This document shows, one piece after another, positions 56,168-64,000 of a stretch of DNA of 64,000 nucleotides. The stretch comes from Cryptomeria japonica (Eukaryota; Streptophyta; Pinopsida; Cupressales; Cupressaceae), in assembly GCF_030272615.1 (NCBI RefSeq), contig NC_081407.1:437732230-437796229 (forward strand), in the 5' to 3' direction. The stretch's first letter is position 1; each line of letters starts with the position of its first letter. A model generated the notes under the pieces. The model had not been told where the DNA came from and made no database searches. It was given only the letters and a program-made list of their open reading frames with translations. Made by a program: the position numbers and the translations under genes.

Positions 56168-57271
56168 TTGAGTGTGGTTTTTAATAGTCCGATTAATTAT
56201 TGCAACATAAAGATTGCCTTAATGCAATCCTTCCAGAAACTATTTTTGTGTGGCAAGGTATTTTTTGTTTATAAAAGGAAACTTACCTGCATTAGTTCAC
56301 AATTATCAGCCAAAGTGTTTGAAAGTTTTAGCAATTCAGTGAGTGGCAAAATGGAGAATTTTTCTTGTGAAGGTTGCAGGCAATTGCACTAGGAGTACAT
56401 GCCATGGAACGACCAAGTAGCAATGCGTATAGAAGAGCCCTCTGCGGCATTCCATGGCCACATTGATGATGGGGACCTCGACCAACTATTTCATCTGCAA
56501 AACCCGCGACTAAGGGGAGTAGTTAAAGACTTCATTGGTGAGGAGATATTGTCCCCACAAGCCAAAAGAATTTAATTTCCCTATCAAATTCTCAGTTCTT
56601 TTCTATCCAATGCTTTTGATCTTTTGCAATTGATTCCTCTGCTTGAAATAGTGTTTTTTAAGTTGGTAAGGCGGGATGTGCTTGAATCTGCCAAGTTCTA
56701 TGAAACTTTGGCCAACTATAATCTATGGCAGGGCTCTGCTCTCCTAGCGGGTCTGTTTCCACGACATTTCATCTTAACTAGTCATGCATACATGGTGCTC
56801 TATGACCGAATAAAGCATGCCCTCTAAAGGTAAAATTTCCACCATGTGAAGAATGGCCTACAACAACTTGGTAGACAATTGGACGAGCACATTGTGCAAA
56901 GAGTCAAGATTAAAGTCGGGGCTCTTATGGTGATTTTGGAGCTAGAAAACGTCGACTCCAGACTGCCAATATTCAAACCAGAGGAAAGGGGATGGACTCC
57001 ATAAAGGGTGCCAGACGTTAATGCACCTTTGCATGACGTGGCCTCGAGTTGGACAAATAGGTTTTCATAGTCCGAAGTGGCAGAGGAGTGGGAGAATATT
57101 GCATCGACTTCAAGGAGGGAAGCAAGGTCTCGACAGACCACAGAGATAAATGTATGGGAGGTCATTCGTCGCCCGCAAGAGGAAGTAGAGCTGGTGCGAT
57201 GGGAGGATGACACTTCAGACCTCAATGCCCTCGAAAATCAAACCTTGGATAATTCCGCCATGGAAGAGTAA
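56168..57271 (+). pseudogene. LINE-B downstream ORF of unknown function
   Basis: One frame without net shifts runs from 56168 to TAA 57269-57271. The best start is ATG 56399 (MPWNDQVAMRIEEPS), giving 290 codons with five internal stops. Text includes FHGHIDDGDLDQLFHLQNPR, GVVKDFIGEEILSP, KLVRRDVLESAKFYETLANY, LGRQLDEHIVQRVKIKVG and an acidic C-terminus (NVWEVIRRPQEEVELVRWED). It has no visible similarity to the LINE-A third ORF and I recognise no family. Being within the target duplications, it belongs to the LINE. It is not overlapped with ORF2. Confidence 0.65.
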
Positions 57272-57639
57272 AAAGACAGTTTTTGTTTTTTGTTTTTTGG
57301 TACCAGGAATATTTCCTTGATTTGATGTAAAAGGGAACTCAATGTCAGTCGATATGGCATGCTAATTTTGGTTGTTTTTTTGATATTTTTGATATTTTGA
57401 TATATTATATCAAATTATACATAGCAATTATAGGCTTCCCAGAAAAATGTATATTTTGATGAAGCTTATTTTGTAAAATTGGGTGACTAGACCCTTTATA
57501 GCGTAGGTTTGGATTTTTGCATTTGTATTCAAGCTAGGATTCAAGGTTTTCTTCCTAGTTCTTTCTCTGATGAGCTCTCGAACTAGGTTTTATAAATATT
57601 AATATATTAAGTGCTCGCCACTTTTTGTTTAAAAAAATT
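57272..57639 (+). other. LINE-B 3' UTR
   Basis: A T-rich start (TTTTTGTTTTTTGTTTTTTGG), then AT-rich sequence with a GATATTTTGATAT run, ending TTGTTTAAAAAAATT at the target duplication. No GGTTTT/AAAACC hairpin of the LINE-A type is seen. Confidence 0.6.
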
Positions 57640-57655
57640 ATTTATTTAATTCACT
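57640..57655. repeat. Target-site duplication of LINE-B, right copy
   Basis: Identical to 50096-50111 over 16 bp. Confidence 0.85.
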
Positions 57656-58684
57656 TTGTGTCTTTCTATTAATTAATTTAATTGAAATATTTTATTAATT
57701 AATTCATCTATCCTATTCCTCTAATTAATTAAATATTTAATATTTAATTATTCTTTTGATCAATTAATTAAATATCTAATATTTAATTATTTCCTTCAAT
57801 CATTTGAATATCTAATGTTTAATGGTTATTCTTCTATCCTATAGTCTCAAATATTAAATAATTTTTAAATTATTTAAATCCCTTTTCCAACTCACCTTCC
57901 ATCTCCACTTCATCTTTCCTTTGCCAACTCATCCATCATGTGGCTAAGGAAATTAATATTTCTTAAATATTAATTCATCATTTATCTTCAACCTCCAAAT
58001 TTAATGAAATATTGTGTATGTACACATATTTCATAACCTCCTATATTCTCTCCAACATCTCTACATCTTAGGAAGGACTTGAGTCCACTTGTCCTCTCAT
58101 GCCTAAATTTTCTCCAACCATCCCTAGATTCCCTCAGTCAGCAACCCAGCCAAGGTGAGATGAGTGACACTTGTCTTCTCCTTCCCCCTTTCTCTCAACC
58201 TTCACCTTTTCTCACAGCCATCCAAATCTGTAGATCTAATCATGACCGTTGATCTGAGCCACATCATTTTATCATCTCAAAGTCTATAAAATCAAGTGTT
58301 TTAGTTGAGAGAGAGTGAGATTTCAAGTGAATTTGCAAGCCAATCATTTGTAAAACTTATGCATCTATGAGTTTTAATCTTTAGCATAATCATTTAGCAT
58401 TGCATATCATAGTATCAGTTAACTATCAGTTATCAGTCCATTCTTCATATGCCATCTTGGAAGCTATCAGTGCTTGTCTGAGAGCACACCAGCTGCAACC
58501 AGGAACAGTGGAGTTAGGACACAATGAGACATAAATCATGAAGGTAATAATAGTATTTTTATTTCATATGTATTTCATGTAGTTTCATTGGTTGAGTTTG
58601 GATTTCCTGTAGTATTTCCATTGGTATTTTGTGAAACTAACATGTTGCAGGTAGCATTTTGAGGATGAAATTCAAATCGACACA
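57656..58684 (+). repeat. Gypsy-2 5' LTR, distal part
   Basis: AT-rich U3-like sequence with repeated TTAATTAAATATTTAATATT words to about 57860, then a more balanced promoter region, a TATAAAA box at 58285-58291 and a CA end just before the primer site. The start of the LTR was not identified because of the nested insertions. Confidence 0.7.
58285..58291 (+). promoter_or_regulatory. TATA box of the Gypsy-2 LTR
   Basis: TATAAAA within AGTCTATAAAATCAAG, about 400 bp before the LTR end, followed by a GAGAGAGAGTGAGA stretch near the expected transcription start. Confidence 0.6.
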
Positions 58685-58687
58685 TTT

Positions 58688-58705
58688 TGGCACCCACCGT
58701 GGGGC
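58688..58705 (+). other. Gypsy-2 primer-binding site
   Basis: TGGCACCCACCGTGGGGC follows the LTR end after three T. It begins TGG, as required to pair with the CCA end of a tRNA, and has the form seen in many plant gypsy elements (TGGCGCCCACCGTGGGGC). I do not assign the tRNA species. Confidence 0.75.
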
Positions 58706-58750
58706 TACAGGACCTTGCATATACTTTTAAATTCTAAAAAAAGCAAATTT

Positions 58751-59092
58751 AACGCATTTGTAATGCAGATTCACGCATGTGTGAATTCTGACAACGCTTT
58801 TGTTTGATAGGTTAGCACATATGTCCTTCAGTTTAGCGCATCTCTCATGTAGGTTAGTGTTTTTGCTCGAGAATCCATGCATTTAATCTATAGCTTAGCG
58901 CATATGTCCTTCAAGTTAGTGTTTTTGTCTTACAGGTTAGCGCATTTGTCAGTTTGGTTAACGCTTATGTTAGAGAATTCTCGCTTCTTAGTCCACAGAG
59001 CAGCGCTTTTGTAGTGCTAGTTAACGCTTTTACTTTGTAGATTAGCGCTTTTGAGGTGAAAGATAGCGCATTTGTTAAGACAACGCTTTTAT
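58751..59092 (+). repeat. Array of about 15 TTAGCGCWTTTGT-type motifs in the Gypsy-2 leader
   Basis: Copies of TTARCGCWTWTGT or close variants start at about 58750, 58771, 58791, 58812, 58832, 58854, 58895, 58916, 58937, 58958, 59000, 59021, 59042, 59063 and 59080. Most neighbouring starts are 20 or 21 bp apart, and the larger gaps are about 41 bp. The core AGCGCT/AGCGCA is partly palindromic. The sequences between copies vary. Confidence 0.8.
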
Positions 59093-60848
59093 TTGCAACT
59101 GACATAATTTCCTTGCAGGTTCAAATGTCCCAGAGCTTAAATTTTTCAAATTACTGACATGCATGTGTAGGATTATGTTTAAAGCAAATTTTATGCATTT
59201 CCTCACCTAGTTAATTAAGAGCTCTATTTTGGAAAGTAACACATCATGTCTTGTTCATTTAGTTTAACTAAGGAGATAAATTGATAGCGTGCAACTTGCA
59301 TTTTGAGTGACTTCTTTAAAATAGTTGCACATAAACTTTAGAAGGTTAAAATAAACTTGTGTTTTTTGTGCTTGATGAAGTAGTAGGTAAGTATGCTCTC
59401 ACCATCATACGGTGATCAGAAAACCAGACCTACTTTCTTTTATGTATAACCTTTAGAGGGTCTGCCTTTCCGAGCTACCTTGAGGGGGCCAGTGAGAGGG
59501 GAATGACCTAAAGTGGAAATGGGATAATACTGAATCCTTCCAATCCACTCTAAATAAATCGTGTCTGTGACAAAAGTCCCAAACAACATGTGCTGATAAG
59601 TTCATACCGGCACTATGTTTCCCCATAAACCCTATGGAGTGTAACCTCTATAGGTTGGGAACCTTTTGTATTTACAGAGCTAAAAGTACCACATGTATGG
59701 CCACATGACCAAAAGCCCTTACTAAAAACCACTTGTACTAGTTGCCAAAATCCTTCTAGTTGTTGGCGCAGGAGGTCGGACCTCTAAAGCGGCTCACACA
59801 CATACGGTTCTTAGTAGAGATATAAAGTTTTCCATTGGGAGTTTTCATGGAAACTAATGCTTGGCTTCCTTAGAGAAGTGAGTACCGAGGGTGGAGCCAA
59901 TGGGGTCAAGCATCTAAATATTTGCTTTGAATATCGTAGCCTCAGGGGAAACCCCATGTGAGATTCAACAATTATTGACTTAGCCTTCCATAAGATTTGT
60001 AGTTGCTTATGCATTTTGTTTCTTAAATATTGCGTCTTGTATGTCTGTAACATGTTCCAAATTGTCAAAATTTTAAGAAAAACATTATCTAAGATGAGCA
60101 AAAATCCAACCAATTACCAAAAAAATTGATCAAAAGGGTAGTACAAAGGCTTTCCAACATTTAAACACCAGATCAAACTAAAGTTTCAAAACATCAGTAT
60201 CAAAACACTTATTGAGTAGATTTATCTCTAAACCATCACACATTTTCAAACTAGTTCAACAACTGGGTCACTAATCCAACAGGCCATTCCTGAAAGGTTT
60301 CTATAAGCATAAACATTCAACAAACTATTTATTCAAACATCTTAAGTGCAAAAGATCAACATCGTTGTCAAGTCTCTCATCAGGATATATCAAATCCTCT
60401 ATCACGAAGCTTGATCAATTTATCCTATGTTCATTATCTTGGATATATCTTTCCTATTTTGAACCTAGGTTATATCAAAATCAGAATTGCACCAACATTG
60501 GAATCAAACAAACTTGTAAACTGTCAAATGCTTATATGACTTTTAAGTATCGCCTTAAGAAAAGAAAACCTACTTATAAAGCTACTCATAAAAGAATAAG
60601 ATTCTTGTATATCAATCGCAAGATCTTATTAAAACATAGGACATTCCTACATTGTATTCGCCATTACTTACGTGGTTGCGGGACAGAGTTTGACAGAGAA
60701 ATTTTGCAAGGACATGCTTTTCAACAAAGAGATGCTTTATCACAACGAACAAACAATAGTGGTAAAATCAACAAAGCATATCTTCCTAAACCAATAATCA
60801 CCTATTGACTTTGTCGTTTGGAAATTTCAAATTTTTTGAAATAATCAC
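59093..60848 (+). other. Rest of the Gypsy-2 leader
   Basis: A long leader between primer site and gag. From 59390 to 60000 it is less AT-rich and holds many short paired words, which could fold. An open stretch at 60365-60808 encodes a basic, Lys/Arg-rich text (YRLKKRKPTYKATHKRIRFL, CIRHYLRGCGTEFDREILQG) without an early ATG; it may be an upstream gag extension or chance. No other gene is seen. Confidence 0.45.
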
Positions 60849-62231
60849 ATGCCAATTTGGACTAGAGCTCAATACAAACAACTTAGAAAACAACAAAAAC
60901 AAATGGAGGAAGAAGATAATCTTGTATTCCAAACTTTTAGGTATACCGCTGTTCACAAAGAAGCAGTCAATAATACCATTAGAGACCTTGAGCAAGATTT
61001 CAAAATTGATAGGCTAATGGAAAAATTGTTGGCAAAATAAAAAGAGAAATATCTCTTGATGTTGGCAAAATTTGGAGCTAAATTGCCACAAGATTTTAAC
61101 ATAGAAAGATTAAAACAAGATGTGGAGGCAAGTAACACCCAAAACACAGATGATCCAAATAACAAAGATGTAAACAAAGAAAGTCATGAAGAGATGAGAA
61201 AAGAATGTGATGATACAAGAAAAGAGCGTAGTGATAAAAGAACTTATGAAGAAATAAAGAGAAGTTATATGGATAATCTGTTGTTAAACCTTACTCAACA
61301 AATGCAAACTCTACAACAACAGATGCAAGATATGCAAAATGGAACAAGCCCCAAGAAGTATTCATTGGAAGATATCTGCCCATATCCTTTCGATAAAAAT
61401 TTGAATATGGTACCATTCCCACAACATTGCGAGATCCCTAAATATGACAAATACGATGGAAAATCGATCCTCAGGATCACATTAGGGAGTTTTGTACTAT
61501 GAGTATGGAATTTGCCCATGATGAAACTTACCTAATGCGTCTTTTTCCTAGGAGTTTAAATAGACAATCAATGGAGTGGTTTTCAAGATTACCATCCGGA
61601 ATCAAATCTTTTGAAGAACTTGTGAATAGATTTATTTCACAATACTCCTACAATATAAGGAATGAGATAACAATGCTGGATTTATGCAATGTTAAACAAA
61701 AGAATGGTGAATCTTTTATGATCTTCTTACAATGATGGAAACACATGTTTAATAGGTATCCAAGAGATGTGTCTAATCAAGAAAAAATGGACATATTCAT
61801 TGATAATCTTATCAGTAAAATGAGTTATCGACTAAGAATGCAATGTTCTCCCTCCTTTGCCAAGATGATTGATAATGGTCTGAAAATAGAGAACGCTATG
61901 GTAAAGAAAGGAGAGCTAAAACTTTACAATAATTCTTACAACAACAACAACAATGGTAACAATGACAAACCCAAGTTCTAGTCAAAGAATAGGAATGTCA
62001 ATAATGGAGGAAGTGACGATAATAGTGCTACAAAACAACAACAACAACAACAACAACCAATTTTTAATCTATCAAGTCAAATCCCAAGCAATAACAATCA
62101 AGAAAACAATAAGACCAAGTCCTTCTTCTCCAATTCTCGGAGGAAATTCACAAACATTGGAGAACCATTGGAATCAGCTTTAAAAACTCTTCTTGCCAAC
62201 AAACTGATTGTGTTACCAGAAGCTATGATGA
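60849..62231 (+). pseudogene. Gypsy-2 gag, broken
   Basis: From ATG 60849 the protein starts MPIWTRAQYKQLRKQQKQME, a Gln/Lys helical region. It continues after a stop at 61038 with charged helices (TQQMQTLQQQMQDMQNGTS), PQHCEIPKYDKYDG, and after a one-base shift near 61463 the retrotrans_gag core: HIREFCTMSMEFAHDETYLM, LFPRSLNRQSMEWFSRLP, GIKSFEELVNRFISQY and MLDLCNVKQKNGESFM. Then come MFNRYPRDVSNQEKMDIFID, Asn- and Gln-rich tracts and LANKLIVLPEA. Stops are at 61733 and 61979. No CCHC knuckle is seen before the protease, although related elements usually have a Cys/His segment here, so a deletion is likely. Confidence 0.85.
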
Positions 62232-64000
62232 TGTGGTAAATGTTATCAGTGTTAAAGATAATACACCTTCAGAGCCAATCAATGTTATTATGAGAAGCAA
62301 AGTAAAGGTTACCTTTCCAGGTATAACAAAAGACCCAACATCCACTTCACAACAATACAATTTAGTAGAGCAATTACAAAGAATACCTGCTCAAATATCA
62401 ATTTTGGAACTTCTCAAAGTTTCACCTATGCACAAGGAAATTTTGGAAAAAGATTTAGTGGAAACAACAGTTTCAAAAGACTTGGATATAGATCAGTTCC
62501 AAAACATGGTGGGATGCCTTATAGCCCCTCATTGTTTATCATTTTTTGAAAATGATGACGCATATTTACAACATCCTCACAATGCTCCCTTACATGTTGA
62601 AGTCACCATTAATAAAACATGTGTCAAATGCGTACTCATAGATGGTGGAGTCGGCTTAAACATTTGTGCATTGAGTTTGATAAAAGCTTTGGGATATTCA
62701 AAAAATGCAATGGATCCAAAGAAGAGAATAACCATTAAGGCTTATGATGAAGAAGAATGTTCTTCTAAAGGAACTAAGGTGTTACCAATCAAAATAGGAC
62801 TTGTGGAAAGGAATACATTGTGTCACGTTTTAGATTTGAACCTCTCTTACAACATTCTTCTGGGAAGACCATGGATTCACAATAGGCAAGCAGTTCCTTC
62901 TATGTATCATCAATGTGTAAAATTTCCTCATGAAGGACAAGAGGTCACTATAATTGTAGATTCTAGTCAATATTGCAATAACTTGAAGCCAACACAAGAT
63001 ACAAGAGTTCCACATAACAGAGAATCAGTATATCCTACCAAAGAAATTCAAAAAAATTTATGGGAAACCTTTGAGAAAAAGCTCAAATTAAATGATGAAG
63101 GAATGGGAAAATATTCTTTGCATAATTTTCCACTTTCTCCTAAGTCATATGGAAAGCCTACAAATATCCAATCAAAGACCTCAGAGAAATCAAAAGATAT
63201 GTTTAACGGAACATTTATTAGAGCTGGAACTCTTGATGAAGAAACCGAAGACAAAGACATTCTTTGTTGGTTGTACAAGGATGAAAATGAAACTATAGAA
63301 ACAACTGCAGAAGTTAATATTCCCATAAAACAATACGGCAAAGGTTATGAAATCATGCAAAAAATGGGATATGAAGAAAAAGGACCAATTGCTAAATGAC
63401 ATCAAGGTATTTCAGAACCAATTTGTCCCCACTCACAATCAAAAGAAGATAAGTCAGGACTTGGATATCTAAAGTCAAATCAAAAGCACCATAATTATCA
63501 ATAATCAAAGTGGAGAAAGAAATCAGTCTCTAAAGAAGAAAATTGGCAAGAAAAGCTACATCAAGCAACAAAAATAGTATCCAATGAATAGAAGAAACAA
63601 GAGGAACATGAAAAGCAAGAAGAAGAGATTAACATCAAAGGAAAAGAAGAATCTTGTCAACAAGTTCAAGAAATACAAGCAAATGCAGAATCTGAACAAG
63701 ATATTCCCGAAGTAGTGAAAATAGAGATGGCAGAAATCAGGGAACTTTTTGCACTATGTAATATTCCTGTATGGTACAGTGGGGTAGTCCTAGACCATGG
63801 TTTAGAGACATATTCAAACGAGTATGAATGGGGTCCAAATGTCTTATCTAGTACATCAAGTAAAGAAAACAATGAAGAACAAACAACTATTACAAAGGAA
63901 GACTTGTCTACTACAAAACAAAAGATGGAGTTAGAAAGAAGACGAGAAGAACTCAGAATTCAGAGAAAAGAGGCATATACAAAACAACAAAGGAAAGGGA
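62215..64000 (+). pseudogene. Gypsy-2 aspartic protease with G-patch and following pol linker, partial
   Basis: The frame 62233-63399 is open for 388 codons. A protease lies around 62590-62880: NAPLHVEVTINKTCVKC, VLIDGGVGLNICALSLIKAL (catalytic Asp in D-G-G, a variant common in this gypsy group), KVLPIKIGL and YNILLGRPWIHNRQAVPS. A G-patch-like motif follows near 63340-63396: YGKGYEIMQKMGYEEKGPIA. One TGA ends the long frame; the same frame continues HQGISEPICPHSQ, KSGLGYLKS and later IRELFALCNIPVWYSGVVL to the window edge, with a few stops. G-patches bind RNA or helicase partners; fusion to retroviral proteases is known in betaretroviruses and some plant elements. Confidence 0.8.

Larger units (their letters stand above)
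50112..57639 (+). mobile_element. LINE-B: near full-length L1-type LINE of a second family
   Basis: The element begins directly after the left target duplication and ends in an A-rich tail (TTTAAAAAAATT) before the right one. Order: ORF1 (DUF4283-like and degenerate CCHC), ORF2 (endonuclease start, RT, zf-RVT, RNase H), a 475-bp spacer with a tandem duplication, a further ORF, and about 370 bp of 3' UTR. ORF1 stop and ORF2 start share ATGA. Most of the endonuclease is deleted and the RT active site is changed. Protein sequences differ clearly from LINE-A. Confidence 0.9.
57640..64000 (+). mobile_element. Gypsy-2: Ty3/gypsy element, 5' part; continues beyond the window
   Basis: The distal 5' LTR (to CA 58684), primer site, a 2.1-kb leader, gag and protease with G-patch are present in order; RT and later domains lie right of the window. 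The proximal part of the LTR appears to be on the far side of LINE-B and Gypsy-1 (49902-50095 and probably before 40138), making this the oldest layer here. Confidence 0.82.

Noticed and set aside
58751-59092. TTAGCGC array as a CRISPR-like array
   Set aside because: Motifs are short and degenerate, lie in a plant retrotransposon leader, and there are no cas genes; the repeat-spacer resemblance is superficial.
59811-60113. Minus-strand 100-codon frame in the Gypsy-2 leader
   Set aside because: No domain, wrong strand for the element, and the region is less AT-rich, which makes chance frames likely.
62035-62057. CAA repeat as a meaningful polyglutamine domain
   Set aside because: Short low-complexity run between gag core and protease; Asn/Gln tracts are common there and it follows a stop codon.

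Overview
This window is nuclear DNA of a large, repeat-rich plant genome. A conifer or other gymnosperm fits best, judging from one host exon lost among nested transposons, very long LTRs, plant-type L1 LINEs and long AT-rich spacers. That assignment is inference; no species marker is visible. There are no operons, bacterial genes, CRISPR arrays, rRNA or recognisable tRNA genes.

Layout. (1) 1-1250: the 5' end of a minus-strand PRP8 (spliceosome core) gene. It shows exon 1 with a clean splice donor and the start of intron 1, and runs off the left edge. (2) 1251-4258: spacer. (3) 4259-12125: a nearly full-length minus-strand L1-type LINE (LINE-A1). ORF1 carries DUF4283 and a CCHC knuckle, and ORF2 carries endonuclease, RT, zf-RVT and RNase H. 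A third ORF overlaps the end of ORF2. The element sits in a short tandem-repeat locus. (4) 12126-19944: decayed spacer, gene fragments, and a single long minus-strand ORF (17733-18875) of unknown function behind an LTR-like terminus and a TATA box. (5) 19945-29545: a decayed Helentron-type rolling-circle transposon with Rep, Pif1-like helicase, a fused AP-type endonuclease and an RPA-like gene. Its RPA-like gene is split by LINE-A2 (25405-28758), which also carries the third ORF. (6) 29546-40133: spacers, microsatellites, an LTR fragment, a minus-strand gypsy RT fragment, a 284-bp LINE 3' tail with a 21-bp target duplication, and a cluster of palindromes. (7) 40139-49896: a complete but internally deleted Ty3/gypsy element (Gypsy-1) whose LTRs (3.7 and 3.3 kb) exceed its 2.7-kb interior. 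It has a CCCCT target duplication. (8) 50112-57639: a second LINE family (LINE-B) with a 16-bp target duplication and a different downstream ORF. (9) 57640-64000: the rest of a 5' LTR, primer site, leader, gag and protease/G-patch of another gypsy element (Gypsy-2), which leaves the window on the right.

How the parts relate. Gypsy-1 and LINE-B lie between pieces of one sequence that resumes as the Gypsy-2 5' LTR, and LINE-A2 lies inside the Helentron RPA gene, so this is a stack of nested insertions. Nearly all transposon ORFs are broken. The RT catalytic aspartates are changed in LINE-A1, LINE-B and Gypsy-1, and the Helentron Walker A is damaged. The most unusual points are the third ORF that starts inside the end of ORF2 in both LINE-A copies, the conserved 3' hairpin of that family, the endonuclease-bearing Helentron in a seed plant, and a roughly 15-copy TTAGCGC-type motif array in the Gypsy-2 leader.
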